A DNA stretch of 16,635 bases from Hyphomicrobiales bacterium (GTDB taxonomy: Bacteria; Pseudomonadota; Alphaproteobacteria; Rhodobacterales; Rhodobacteraceae), in NCBI GenBank assembly GCA_003558415.1, contig PWLT01000236.1, forward strand, positions 1 through 16,635, read 5' to 3'. The position numbers and the translations under genes are program-made. Positions within the stretch are counted from its first letter, which is position 1; every line of letters starts with the position of its first letter. Positions 6,536-14,053 of the stretch are shown here, piece after piece. The notes below the pieces were generated by a model. That model ran no database searches, was not told where the DNA came from, and saw only the letters and a program-made list of their open reading frames with translations.

Positions 6536-7860
6536 TGCCGGCAAGCCCCTTCGACTCCGCCATCTATGCGCGCCTTTTCGGCGACGCGGAGATCGCGCAG
6601 CTCTTCTCCGACAGTGCCGAGATCCGCGCCATGTTGCTCGTCGAGGGGGCGCTGGCCGAAGCACAGGGTGCCGCCGGGCTGATCCCCGCCGAGAGCGCCG
6701 CCGCCATCGCCCGCGCCGCGCGCGAGGTGCAGATCGACCCCGCTGAACTGGCCGAAGCCACGGGAACGAACGGCGTGCCGGTTCCCGCACTCGTCGCCGC
6801 CTTCCGCCGCGCGATGGAGGCGCCCGAGCACGCGCAATACATCCATTGGGGCGCGACCTCGCAGGACGTCATGGACAGCGCGCTCATGCTGCGCCTGCGC
6901 CGGGTGATCGAGCTGATGGATGCGCGGCTGGAGAGCTTGCTGCAACGTCTCGGCGCGCTGGCCGCCCGGCACGCCGATCTGCCGATGATCGCACGCAGCT
7001 ACGGGCAGGCGGCCACGCCCACAAGTTTCGGCGCAACACTGGCCGCCTGGGGCTGGCCGCTTCTGCGCCACCGCGAGCGACTGGCCGAGTTGCGGCCGCG
7101 GCTGCTCAATGTCAGCCTGGGCGGTGCCTCGGGCACATTGTCGGTGATGGGCAGCAAGGGCAGCGAGGTGCGCGCCGGGCTCGCCGCCGCGCTGGATCTG
7201 GGCGATCCGGGCGGAAACTGGCACACGCAGCGCGACGGCGTGGCCGAATTCGCCGGCTGGCTCACGGCGCTGACCGCAAGCCTGGGCAAGGCGGGCGAGG
7301 ACTTGATCCTGCTCACCCAGACGGGAATCGAAGAGGTCCGGCTTGGCGGTGCGGGCGGCTCCTCGACCATGCCGCAGAAACAGAACCCGGTCGGCCCTTC
7401 GGTGCTGGTGGCGCTGGCGCGCACGTCCGTGGCCCTCAACGGTGCCATGCAAGGTGCCGCGCTACACCGGCAGGCGCGCGACGGGGCTGCGTGGTTCGGT
7501 GAATGGCTGGTGCTCGGGCAGCTCTGCCTGGCGTCGGGCCGGGCGCTGAGCGCCGCCGGAGAGATCGCCGGGACGCTTGAGCCGCGGGCGGAGCGCATGG
7601 CCGCGCCGCTGGAGGGCGACGGGCTGTTCCATGCCGAAGCCCTGACCTTCGCCCTTGCGCAACAGATGCCGCGCCCCGACGCCCAGGCGGCGGTGCGCGA
7701 TCTCTGCGCCGAAGTGCGCGAAACCGGCAAGCCGCTGCCCGTGCTCGCAGCCACCCGCTGGCCCGAGCTGGATATCGCGGAACTCCTCGCTCTCGATGCC
7801 CAGATGGGCGATGCCCCGCAGGAGGCGCGCCGATTCGCCTACGCTGCGGGCGCCGGCTGA
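6535..7860 (+). CDS. pcaB: 3-carboxy-cis,cis-muconate cycloisomerase
   Basis: Cytoplasmic enzyme of the fumarase/aspartase superfamily, 441 aa, converting 3-carboxy-cis,cis-muconate to 4-carboxymuconolactone, the PcaC substrate. Seen: the first conserved region TGTNGVPVPALV (76-87), the second HWGATSQDVMDSAL (104-117), the third superfamily signature GGSSTMPQKQNP (274-285), and HTQRDGVAEFAGWL (230-243) typical of PcaB. Length fits the family. The ATG at 6535 overlaps the preceding stop by one base (TGATG); the GTG at 6532 is a less likely alternative. pcaB is separated from pcaHG by two genes and a terminator, unlike the usual contiguous pcaDCHGB order. Its own stop codon is the loop of a terminator hairpin. 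Confidence 0.94.
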   Translation: MPASPFDSAIYARLFGDAEIAQLFSDSAEIRAMLLVEGALAEAQGAAGLIPAESAAAIARAAREVQIDPAELAEATGTNGVPVPALVAAFRRAMEAPEHAQYIHWGATSQDVMDSALMLRLRRVIELMDARLESLLQRLGALAARHADLPMIARSYGQAATPTSFGATLAAWGWPLLRHRERLAELRPRLLNVSLGGASGTLSVMGSKGSEVRAGLAAALDLGDPGGNWHTQRDGVAEFAGWLTALTASLGKAGEDLILLTQTGIEEVRLGGAGGSSTMPQKQNPVGPSVLVALARTSVALNGAMQGAALHRQARDGAAWFGEWLVLGQLCLASGRALSAAGEIAGTLEPRAERMAAPLEGDGLFHAEALTFALAQQMPRPDAQAAVRDLCAEVRETGKPLPVLAATRWPELDIAELLALDAQMGDAPQEARRFAYAAGAG

Positions 7861-7875
7861 GCCCGCGCCCGTTTT
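7847..7875 (+). terminator. Intrinsic terminator overlapping the pcaB stop codon
   Basis: CGGGCGCCGGC (7847-7857), loop TGA (7858-7860), GCCCGCGCCCG (7861-7871), then TTTT (7872-7875). The stem is 11 bp with a single C-C mismatch. The 3-nt loop is exactly the pcaB stop codon, so a ribosome completing pcaB would cover the hairpin. Confidence 0.75.
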
Positions 7876-7954
7876 CTGCCTCAAGGATCGCGCGCGCAGC
7901 CAGCTCCGGCACTCCCGTACAGGACGGCGCCGGCTGACCAACCCGCACACCCCC

Positions 7955-7983
7955 CGGTGCCCGCAGCGTAGGCTGAGGCACCG
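7955..7983. repeat. Inverted repeat / two-part hairpin
   Basis: CGGTGCC (7955-7961) pairs perfectly with GGCACCG (7977-7983). Inside, CAGC (7964-7967) pairs with GCTG (7972-7975) around a GTAG loop, giving an 11-bp hairpin with a small asymmetric internal loop. No T-tract follows, so it is not a standard terminator. Function unknown. Confidence 0.5.
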
Positions 7984-8026
7984 CCGCAATGACAGCGCAG
8001 CGCCCGCGTCCCGTGCGCAAACCGGC

Positions 8027-8066
8027 CGCGGGCGCAACAATCGCCAGCCATTGTTGCGCAGCCGCG
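8027..8066. repeat. Perfect 10-bp inverted repeat with extension
   Basis: GCGCAACAAT (8032-8041), 8-nt spacer, ATTGTTGCGC (8050-8059). CGCGG (8027-8031) and CCGCG (8062-8066) extend it to 15 bp across a 2-nt bulge. The AT-containing core makes chance GC pairing less likely than elsewhere in the window. There is no T-tract on either side. It could be an operator for a dimeric regulator of the 8181 gene or an RNA stem; neither is shown. Confidence 0.6.
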
Positions 8067-8180
8067 AACGCAAATCCCCCTTCGCGCCGCATTGCCAGCA
8101 GAAAACGGTCACCCAATCGGTGTTGAAATCTGCTAGACAAAGAAGCGCACGCCCGTTGGGCGATCACGGAAGGCCGCCAC

Positions 8181-9152
8181 ATGCACGACACCGCCCGCCC
8201 CGACCATGCCGCCGACACCACCACCCGCGAGGAATGGTTCGAGCGCCTTGACGAGATCGGCGAGGAACTGGGCTATTTCGAGCGGCTGGGCGACAATCAT
8301 GCGGCCTTTTTCGCCGATGCCGATCAGGAGACACTGCTGGTCACCTTCGAGACGGTCGAATCGATCCGCGCGGCGGGTGGCGGGCGCATGCCCATGGGCT
8401 ATTCCATCGCCAGCGCCGAGGGCTGGTCGCATCTGTGCCTGATCGCCGAGGGTGAGACCTGGTACCGCGACCCGGCGGTATGGGGCTATTTCGACCGGCT
8501 GGTCGATGACGCTTTCTTCGAGGATTTCGACCGCGTCGTCTTCTACGGCGCGGGCATGTGCGGCTATGCGGCGGCGGCCTTCTCCGTCGCCGCGCCCGGC
8601 GCGAACGTGATCGCCCTGCGCCCCCAGGCCAGCCTCGACCCGCGGGTGAGCGAATGGGACTCACGCTTCACCCGCTTCCGGCGGCTCGATTTCACCTCGC
8701 GCTACGGCTTCGCCCCCGACATGGTCGAGGGCGCGGGGCAGGTCCATGTCCTCTATGACCCCGGGCGCAACCTCGATGCTATGCATGCCGCCCTCTTCGC
8801 GCGCGCGCATGTCACGCGCTTTCGCTGCCGCCACATGAGCGGGCGGATGGAGCAGGATCTGATCCGCATGAACCTGCTGCCCGAGATGCTGCGCCTGGCC
8901 GGGCGCGGCGTGTTCGATGCGCCCGCCTTTCACCGGCTCTATCGTGCGCGCCGCGATCACCTCCCCTATCTGCTGCGCCTGCTCGGCCGGCTCGAATCGC
9001 GCCGCCGCCACGGGCTGATGACGCTGCTCGCACGCTGGGCGCTGCGCCGGCAGGAGCATCCGCGCCTGCGCCAGATGCAGAACAAGGCCGAGGCCGAACT
9101 TGCCCGGGACGGCAACGGTGCAGAGGGCGCCACCGATACCGCCGGGGCCTGA
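8181..9152 (+). CDS. Hypothetical protein with hydrolase-like elbow lacking the Ser nucleophile
   Basis: A 323-aa protein, probably cytoplasmic, with no signal peptide or membrane segment. GGAAGG (8168-8173) lies 7 nt before the ATG. The central part reads like an alpha/beta hydrolase core: [16 protein letters not shown] (119-134), a following strand [13 protein letters not shown] (143-155), and [19 protein letters not shown] (188-206). Relatives with a catalytic site have YGSSMGGYAA at the first motif; here the nucleophile position is Gly (G125) and the next glycine is Cys (C127), so ordinary hydrolase chemistry is unlikely. The last 80 residues are Arg-rich and helical. I recall similar Rhodobacteraceae proteins carrying a doubtful 'phosphoadenosine phosphosulfate reductase' label; nothing in this sequence supports that. 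It stands alone between pcaB and pyrC. Function unknown. Confidence 0.8.
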   Translation: MHDTARPDHAADTTTREEWFERLDEIGEELGYFERLGDNHAAFFADADQETLLVTFETVESIRAAGGGRMPMGYSIASAEGWSHLCLIAEGETWYRDPAVWGYFDRLVDDAFFEDFDRVVFYGAGMCGYAAAAFSVAAPGANVIALRPQASLDPRVSEWDSRFTRFRRLDFTSRYGFAPDMVEGAGQVHVLYDPGRNLDAMHAALFARAHVTRFRCRHMSGRMEQDLIRMNLLPEMLRLAGRGVFDAPAFHRLYRARRDHLPYLLRLLGRLESRRRHGLMTLLARWALRRQEHPRLRQMQNKAEAELARDGNGAEGATDTAGA

Positions 9153-9202
9153 GGCGATTTCCCCGCTGGCCCCCGCGGGCCGGATGGGCTAATCGGTCGC
9201 GC

Positions 9203-10246
9203 ATGAGCGAGAGCTTGACGATACGCCGCCCCGATGACTGGCACCTGCACCTGCGCGACGGGGCCATGCTGGAGGGCGTGCTGCCTGAAAGCGCGCGCCA
9301 CTTCGCGCGCGCCATCATCATGCCCAATCTGGTGCCGCCCGTCGTCACCGGCGCACAGGCGCGCGCCTATCGCGACCGCATCCGCGCCGCCCTGCCCCAG
9401 GGCGCGGATTTCACGCCCCTGATGACCCTCTACCTGACCGAGGAGACCGACCCTGCCGATGTGGTGGCCAGCCACCGCGACGGCACCATTCACGCCGTCA
9501 AGCTCTACCCGGCCGGCGCGACGACAAACTCGGCCTCGGGCGTGCGCGATTTCGACCGGGTGCGTCCCACGCTCGAGGCGATGGCAGAGGCCGGCGTGCC
9601 GCTCTGCGTGCATGGCGAGGTGACCGACCCCGAGATCGACATCTTCGACCGCGAGGCGGTGTTCATCGACCGCGTGCTCGACCCGATCCGCCGCGCCACG
9701 CCGGGACTTCGCGTGGTGATGGAGCATGTCACCACCTCCCAGGCCGTCGATTACGTTCGCACCGCCAAAGACGGGCTCGCGGCGACGATCACCACCCATC
9801 ACCTGGTGATCAACCGCAACCACATCCTCGCCGGGGGCATCCGCCCGCATTACTACTGCCTGCCGGTGGCCAAGCGCGAAACCCACCGCCGCGCCCTTCG
9901 CGCCGCGGCGACCTCGGGCGATGCGCGCTTTTTCCTGGGCACCGACAGCGCGCCGCATCCCGATGCGGACAAGGAATCCGCCTGCGGCTGCGCCGGCTGC
10001 TTCACCGCCACCAACACGCTCTCCATCCTCGCGCATGTCTTCGAGGAGGAAGGCGCGCTTGAGCGGCTCGAAGCCTTCACCTCGCTCCACGGCGCCGCCT
10101 TCTACGCCATGGCCCCCAACGCCGCGCGGATCACGCTGCGCCGCCGCACTGCCCCCCTGTCGCTGCCCGCCCGCATCGCCACCGGCGCAGGCCCGGTCAC
10201 GCTCTTCGATCCGGGCTTCCCGCTCTACTGGGAGGTCGCCGAATGA
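9203..10246 (+). CDS. pyrC: Dihydroorotase
   Basis: Zinc metalloenzyme of the amidohydrolase superfamily, 347 aa, class II (Escherichia coli PyrC type), cyclising carbamoyl aspartate to dihydroorotate in de novo pyrimidine synthesis. All metal-site residues are visible: H14 and H16 (DWHLHLRDG), the carboxylated lysine K100 ([14 protein letters not shown]), H137 (CVHGEV), H175 (MEHVTT) and D248 (GTDSAPH). Each is offset by exactly two from E. coli numbering (16, 18, 102, 139, 177, 250). The segment [15 protein letters not shown] is typical. The ATG at 9203 has no clear Shine-Dalgarno sequence, but [10 protein letters not shown] sits at the expected distance from it. pyrE follows after 127 bp in the same direction. 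Confidence 0.96.
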   Translation: MSESLTIRRPDDWHLHLRDGAMLEGVLPESARHFARAIIMPNLVPPVVTGAQARAYRDRIRAALPQGADFTPLMTLYLTEETDPADVVASHRDGTIHAVKLYPAGATTNSASGVRDFDRVRPTLEAMAEAGVPLCVHGEVTDPEIDIFDREAVFIDRVLDPIRRATPGLRVVMEHVTTSQAVDYVRTAKDGLAATITTHHLVINRNHILAGGIRPHYYCLPVAKRETHRRALRAAATSGDARFFLGTDSAPHPDADKESACGCAGCFTATNTLSILAHVFEEEGALERLEAFTSLHGAAFYAMAPNAARITLRRRTAPLSLPARIATGAGPVTLFDPGFPLYWEVAE

Positions 10247-10251
10247 CCGCC

Positions 10252-10285
10252 CTTCATCTTCGTGAAAATATCCCCGCCGGAGGCA
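10252..10285. repeat. Rhodobacteraceae-type intergenic repeat (single copy seen here)
   Basis: The stretch beginning CTTCATCTTCGTGAAA and ending AATATCCCCGCCGGAGGC, just after pyrC, matches a sequence I recall, often read on the opposite strand as GCCTCCGGCGGGGATATTT, near gene ends in many Rhodobacteraceae genomes. No second copy occurs in this window, so the repeat status rests on memory. Its function is unknown to me; it lies between a stop codon and the next gene. Confidence 0.5.
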
Positions 10286-10373
10286 TCGAACTCTCGCGCG
10301 CCACGCCTGCCACCCTTGCCGCGCCTGCCGGCAATCCCGCCCCCCGATCCGCCCCCAGCCACGCGAGCCCGCG

Positions 10374-11039
10374 ATGATCCCGACAAGCTATCCCGCGCGC
10401 GAGACCATGGCGCGCATCACCGCGCGCGCCCTTCTCGATATCGAGGCGGTGCATTTCAACGCCGACGAGCCCTTCACCTTCGCCTCGGGGTTCCGCGCGC
10501 CCACCTATATCGACTGCCGCAAGCTGATCTCCCATCCGCGCATCCGCGCCACGCTGATCGACTTCCTCGCCTGCACAGTAATGCGCGAGGCGGGGCTCGA
10601 GGCATTCGACAACATCGCCGGCGGCGAAACCGCGGGCATTCCCTTCGCCGCGCTCGTGGCCGAGCGCATGGCGCTGCCGATGTCCTATGTGCGCAAGAAG
10701 CCCAAGGGCTACGGGCGCAATGCGCGTATCGAGGGCGAGATGACGCCGGGCCAGCGCGTGCTGCTGGTGGAGGATCTCACCACCGATGGCGGCTCCAAGC
10801 TCAGCTTCATCGAGGCCATCCGCGACACGGGCGCAGAATGCGCGCATACGGCGGTGGTCTTCTATTACGGGATCTTTCCCGAAACCGAAGAGCGGCTGGG
10901 CGCGGCGGGGGTGAGCCTGCATCACCTCTGCACATGGTGGGACGTGCTTGACGAGGCGCGCGCGCGCAGCGATTTCACCCCTGCAACCCTCGATGCCGTC
11001 GAGAGCTTCCTGCGCGACCCGCGCGGCTGGAGCGGCTGA
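10374..11039 (+). CDS. pyrE: Orotate phosphoribosyltransferase
   Basis: Cytoplasmic type I phosphoribosyltransferase, 221 aa, joining orotate to PRPP to form orotidine 5'-phosphate. Seen: [20 protein letters not shown] near the N-terminus, [17 protein letters not shown] (about residues 83-99), [19 protein letters not shown] with the catalytic-loop Lys/Arg residues, and the PRPP-binding motif [14 protein letters not shown] (128-141). The start at 10374 ([16 protein letters not shown]) matches the N-terminus I recall for Rhodobacteraceae homologues; an internal ATG at 10407 would shorten it by 11 residues. No good Shine-Dalgarno sequence is visible. It shares the pathway with pyrC just upstream; a 127-bp gap with a repeat lies between, so co-transcription is likely but not certain. 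Confidence 0.95.
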   Translation: MIPTSYPARETMARITARALLDIEAVHFNADEPFTFASGFRAPTYIDCRKLISHPRIRATLIDFLACTVMREAGLEAFDNIAGGETAGIPFAALVAERMALPMSYVRKKPKGYGRNARIEGEMTPGQRVLLVEDLTTDGGSKLSFIEAIRDTGAECAHTAVVFYYGIFPETEERLGAAGVSLHHLCTWWDVLDEARARSDFTPATLDAVESFLRDPRGWSG

Positions 11040-11164
11040 TCGCGCCGCGCGACGCGACACAGCGTGCGCGGCCTGCGCGTCCGCAGGGATTCGCCCACAA
11101 GGCTGGGGGTAGTTCGGCCGGGCGCGCCCATGAACCGGTGAAACCGTCCCGCCCGCCACGCATA

Positions 11165-11194
11165 TTGACCCCATGCCCGCCGATGCCCCAAGAT
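11165..11194 (+). promoter_or_regulatory. Candidate dnaB promoter
   Basis: TTGACC (11165-11170) followed 18 bp later by CAAGAT (11189-11194). The -35 is good and the -10 matches 3 of 6. It lies about 100 bp before the dnaB start, in a 253-bp gap after pyrE in which I see no gene and no T-tract terminator. Confidence 0.4.
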
Positions 11195-11292
11195 GCAGTG
11201 GTGGTGTGGCCGATTCCATCAACAGCTTATCCAGATTGATCGGCGGCGCCGGATGCGCCATACCCTGAGGCAATCAACACGGGGACAGGGCA

Positions 11293-12786
11293 GTGAACGA
11301 GATCGCGACGATCCGTCCGGGACAGGACTCCAGCCAGGAAGAAGACAGCCTTCCGCACAATATCGAGGCCGAGCAGCAACTCCTCGGCGCGATTCTGACC
11401 AATAACGAGGTCTATGACCGCATCGCGGCGATCATCTCGGCCGAGCATTTCTTCGAGCCGCTGCATGCGCGCATCTTCGAGGTCGCCGCCGCGCGCATCC
11501 AGAAGAACGCGCTCGCCTCTCCGGTGACGCTCAAGGCGTTTCTCGAAGAGGATGAAAGGCTCAAGGAACTGGGCGGGCCGGCCTATCTGGTGCGGATCGC
11601 GGGCGCGGCGATCTCGGCCTATGCGGCGCGCGATTATGCGCAGATGATCCGCGATCACGCCGTGCGGCGCGAGCTGATCGGGCTGGGGCGCGACATCGCC
11701 GATCGCGCCGGGCGCGTCGAGGTCGACAGCGAACCCGCCGACCAGATCGTCGAGGCCGAGCAGCGCCTCTACAAGCTGGGCGAGCAGGGCCATGCGGCGC
11801 GCGGATTCCAGTCCTTCCTCAAGGCGGTGACCGATGCGGTCAATGTTGCCGCCGCCGCCTATCAGCGTGACGGGGGCCTTGCCGGCATCGCCACTGCGCT
11901 CGAGGATCTCGACCGCAAGCTGGGCGGGCTCCACCCCTCGGACCTGCTGATCGTTGCCGGGCGCCCCTCGATGGGCAAGACCTCGCTGGCCACCAATATC
12001 GCCTTCAACATCGCCCGCGCCCATCGGCACGGGCCGCGCCCCGACGGCACGGAAGGGACGATCAATGGCGGCGTGGTCGGCTTCTTCAGTCTGGAGATGA
12101 GCGCCGAGCAGCTTGCCGCGCGCATCCTCTCCGAAGCCTCCGAAGTACCCTCCGAGCAGATCCGGCGCGGCGACATGACCGAGGCCGAATTCCGCCGCTT
12201 CGTCGAGGCGGCCAAGGAGCTGGAATCCTGCCCGCTCTATATCGACGACACGCCCGCATTGCCGATCAGCCAGCTCGCCGCGCGTGCGCGCAGGCTCAAG
12301 CGCACCCACGGGCTCGACGTGCTGTTCGTGGATTACCTGCAGCTTCTGCGCGCCAACACCCGCTCGGACAGCCGCGTCAACGAGGTCTCCGAGATCACGC
12401 AGGGGCTTAAGGCCATCGCCAAGGAGCTCGACATCCCCGTCGTCGCGCTCAGCCAGCTCTCGCGGCAAGTCGAGAACCGCGAGGACAAGCGCCCGCAGCT
12501 CTCGGATCTGCGCGAATCGGGCTCGATCGAGCAGGATGCAGATGTGGTGATGTTCGTCTTCCGCGAAGAATACTACCGCGAGCGCGAGAAGCCCGGCGAT
12601 CACGACCTCGAAGCCATGGCCAAATGGCAGGAGGTCATGGCGCAGGTCCACGGCAAGGCCGAGGTGATCATCGGCAAGCAGCGTCACGGCCCGATCGGCT
12701 CCGTGGAGCTGAGCTTCGAGGGCCGCTTCACCCGTTTCGGCAACCTCGCCAAGGCCTGGCAGCAGGGCGCTGACGAGGGTTTCTGA
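11293..12786 (+). CDS. dnaB: Replicative DNA helicase DnaB
   Basis: Hexameric ATP-driven helicase, 497 aa, that unwinds DNA at the replication fork. Domain order: N-terminal domain beginning LPHNIEAEQQLLGAILTNN (20-38), linker, then the RecA-like motor with Walker A GRPSMGKTS (223-231), FFSLEMSAEQLAAR, the Walker B-type strand LDVLFVDYLQLL (D347), ALSQLSRQVENREDKRPQ, and the C-terminal RHGPIGSVELSFEGRFTRF with the conserved basic residues. There is a short insert (HRHGPRPDGTEGTINGG, about 244-260), common in alphaproteobacterial DnaB by recall. No intein interrupts it. The start is GTG at 11293 with GGGGA (11281-11285) 7 nt upstream; MNEIATI fits the family, and no ATG start upstream is better. 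Confidence 0.97.
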   Translation: MNEIATIRPGQDSSQEEDSLPHNIEAEQQLLGAILTNNEVYDRIAAIISAEHFFEPLHARIFEVAAARIQKNALASPVTLKAFLEEDERLKELGGPAYLVRIAGAAISAYAARDYAQMIRDHAVRRELIGLGRDIADRAGRVEVDSEPADQIVEAEQRLYKLGEQGHAARGFQSFLKAVTDAVNVAAAAYQRDGGLAGIATALEDLDRKLGGLHPSDLLIVAGRPSMGKTSLATNIAFNIARAHRHGPRPDGTEGTINGGVVGFFSLEMSAEQLAARILSEASEVPSEQIRRGDMTEAEFRRFVEAAKELESCPLYIDDTPALPISQLAARARRLKRTHGLDVLFVDYLQLLRANTRSDSRVNEVSEITQGLKAIAKELDIPVVALSQLSRQVENREDKRPQLSDLRESGSIEQDADVVMFVFREEYYREREKPGDHDLEAMAKWQEVMAQVHGKAEVIIGKQRHGPIGSVELSFEGRFTRFGNLAKAWQQGADEGF

Positions 12787-12845
12787 CCCCTCCGCAGCCT
12801 CCTTCCTCGCTCCCAAAGGTGCCAGGGCCGGCATGCAAGTCCAGC

Positions 12846-12864
12846 GGCGGGCGTAACGCCCGTC
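12846..12864 (+). terminator. Weak hairpin after dnaB, possible terminator
   Basis: GGCGGGCG, loop TAA, CGCCCGTC gives 8 bp with one G-T pair, 60 bp after the dnaB stop. No T-tract follows, so intrinsic termination is doubtful; it may do nothing. Confidence 0.25.
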
Positions 12865-12905
12865 CGTCCCGCTTGCGGCTACTGCCACCGCCCCCGTCGT
12901 GGGCG

Positions 12906-12968
12906 GCGCGAAACGCGCTATCGCGCGGCGGGTGGGCGGGCGGGGCCGTGCGATAGCGCGTTTCGCGC
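12906..12968. repeat. Perfect 19-bp inverted repeat with G-quadruplex loop
   Basis: GCGCGAAACGCGCTATCGC (12906-12924) pairs perfectly with GCGATAGCGCGTTTCGCGC (12950-12968). The stem continues inward through one G-T pair and CGGC/GCCG to about 24 bp. The remaining loop (12930-12944) is a four-tract G-quadruplex motif on the + strand. Each arm is also nearly self-complementary (GCGC-GAAAC-GCGC). It lies between dnaB and alr and ends exactly where a TTGACG box begins. There is no T-tract. Confidence 0.9.
12930..12945 (+). other. G-quadruplex motif
   Basis: GGGTGGGCGGGCGGGG: four G-tracts with three single-nucleotide loops, the pattern known to give very stable parallel quadruplexes. It occupies the loop of the 12906-12968 hairpin. 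The pattern is seen directly; folding in the cell is inference. Confidence 0.75.
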
Positions 12969-12997
12969 TTGACGCTTGCGCCGGGCCTGTCACAAAC
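12969..12997 (+). promoter_or_regulatory. Candidate alr promoter giving a leaderless transcript
   Basis: TTGACG (12969-12974) directly follows the inverted repeat. Seventeen bp further is a weak -10 candidate (ACAAAC, 12992-12997). The expected start site, about 7 nt later, falls on the alr ATG at 13004, and no Shine-Dalgarno sequence is present between them. Confidence 0.4.
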
Positions 12998-13003
12998 CCC
13001 CGC

Positions 13004-14053
13004 ATGGCCACAGCATCGCTCAGCATCGATCTCGACGCGCTCGCCGCGAACTGGCGCGCGCTCGACGCCGCATCCGCCCCCGGCGTCGAAACCGGCGCCA
13101 CCGTGAAGGCTTCCGGCTACGGGCTGGGCATCGCCCCGGTCGCGCGTACCCTTGCCCGGGCCGGGGCGCGGCGCTTTTTCGTCGCACTCGCCGAAGAGGG
13201 CGCCGAGCTGCGCGACATTCTCGGCCCGGGGCCCGAAATCTATGTCTATTCCGGCCACATGCCCGGCGATGCCGAACCGATCGCCGGCCGCGATCTCATT
13301 CCGCTGCTCAACTCGCTCGACCAGATGGTGCGCCATTTCGAGGCACTGCCCGACCACCCTTTCGGCGTTCAGCTCGACAGCGGCATGAACCGGCTGGGCA
13401 TGGAGCCCGCCGAATGGGCGGCGGTGGCCGAGATCGCGCTGCCGCGACGCCCGCGCCTGCTGCAAAGCCACCTTGCCTGCGCCGACACGCCTGCCCACTC
13501 CGCGAATGCAAGCCAGCTCAAGACCTTCTGCCAGATCACCGAAGGCATGGATATTCCGCGCTCGCTCGCCGCGACCGGCGGGGTGCTGCTTGGCGGCGAC
13601 TATCACTTCGAGCTCACCCGCCCCGGCATCGGCCTCTATGGTGGTGCCCCCTTCACGCAGGCACAGCCGGTGGCGCATCTGTCGATCCCAGTGATCCAGA
13701 CGCGCGAACTCGCCCCCGGCGAGTCGGTGGGCTATGGCTGCACCTGGATGGCCGAGGCGCCCACACGCATCGCCACGCTCGCGGCGGGCTATGCCGACGG
13801 GATCATAAGGGCGATGGGTAATCGCGCGGTGCTCCATCACGGGTCCACCCCCTGCCCGCTGCGTGGGCGCGTCTCGATGGATCTGCTCACCGTCGATATC
13901 ACGCATCTCGACGATGCCCCCGAGTCTCTCGACCTGCTCGGCGCGCATCAGTCCATCGACGGCATCGCCGAAGCCGCCGGGACGATCGGCTACGAGATCC
14001 TCACCGCGCTGGGTGCGCGCTACAGCCGCCATTACCTGGGCGGCGAAAAATGA
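13004..14053 (+). CDS. alr: Alanine racemase
   Basis: PLP-dependent fold-type III enzyme, 349 aa, interconverting L- and D-alanine to supply D-alanine for peptidoglycan. Seen: PLP lysine K35 in [11 protein letters not shown] (usually VKADxYGxG; the Asp is Ser here), [11 protein letters not shown] (123-133), [12 protein letters not shown], catalytic Tyr Y244 in [26 protein letters not shown], and [12 protein letters not shown]. The start at 13004 gives [17 protein letters not shown], the normal N-terminus; upstream in-frame extension would run through the hairpin at 12906-12968 and is low-complexity. No Shine-Dalgarno sequence is seen. The stop overlaps the mlaE start (ATGA), coupling wall and envelope-lipid genes. 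Confidence 0.95.
   Translation: MATASLSIDLDALAANWRALDAASAPGVETGATVKASGYGLGIAPVARTLARAGARRFFVALAEEGAELRDILGPGPEIYVYSGHMPGDAEPIAGRDLIPLLNSLDQMVRHFEALPDHPFGVQLDSGMNRLGMEPAEWAAVAEIALPRRPRLLQSHLACADTPAHSANASQLKTFCQITEGMDIPRSLAATGGVLLGGDYHFELTRPGIGLYGGAPFTQAQPVAHLSIPVIQTRELAPGESVGYGCTWMAEAPTRIATLAAGYADGIIRAMGNRAVLHHGSTPCPLRGRVSMDLLTVDITHLDDAPESLDLLGAHQSIDGIAEAAGTIGYEILTALGARYSRHYLGGEK

Larger units (their letters stand above)
7876..8180. other. Non-coding gap between pcaB and the 8181 gene
   Basis: I see no supported gene on either strand in this 305-bp stretch: open frames here lack an RBS and recognisable protein character. It holds two sizeable inverted repeats (7955-7983 and 8027-8066) and, near its end, TTGAAA (8123-8128) and TGCTAGACA (8131-8139, an extended -10-like element). 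These two are too close together to form one promoter. The DNA from about 8085 to 8145 is less GC-rich than its surroundings, consistent with a promoter for the 8181 gene, but I cannot place it exactly. Confidence 0.6.

Noticed and set aside
7849..7937. 12-bp direct repeat GGCGCCGGCTGA at 7849-7860 and 7926-7937
   Set aside because: Short, GC-rich and composed of common codon-end sequence. The first copy is inside pcaB and the terminator, and nothing suggests duplication or attachment sites.
9168..9181. GGCCC-CCGC-GGGCC hairpin before pyrC as a terminator
   Set aside because: Only 5 bp with no T-tract; expected by chance in this composition.
11120..11129. Palindrome GGGCGCGCCC in the pyrE-dnaB gap
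   Set aside because: A 10-bp GC-only palindrome is unremarkable here and is not positioned relative to the candidate dnaB promoter in a telling way.
12888..12906. CCGCCC-N7-GGGCGG hairpin before the large inverted repeat, as dnaB terminator
   Set aside because: Six GC pairs without a T-tract; it shares a base with the left arm of the much stronger 12906-12968 structure, so the two compete.
11227..13101. A 624-codon open frame on the minus strand opposite dnaB
   Set aside because: dnaB on the + strand is unmistakable. Strong third-position GC bias removes stop codons from the opposite strand, and the minus product shows no recognisable domain. The same applies to long minus-strand frames opposite pobA (1140-2300), BKACE/pcaB (5582-7452) and alr (12728-14143).
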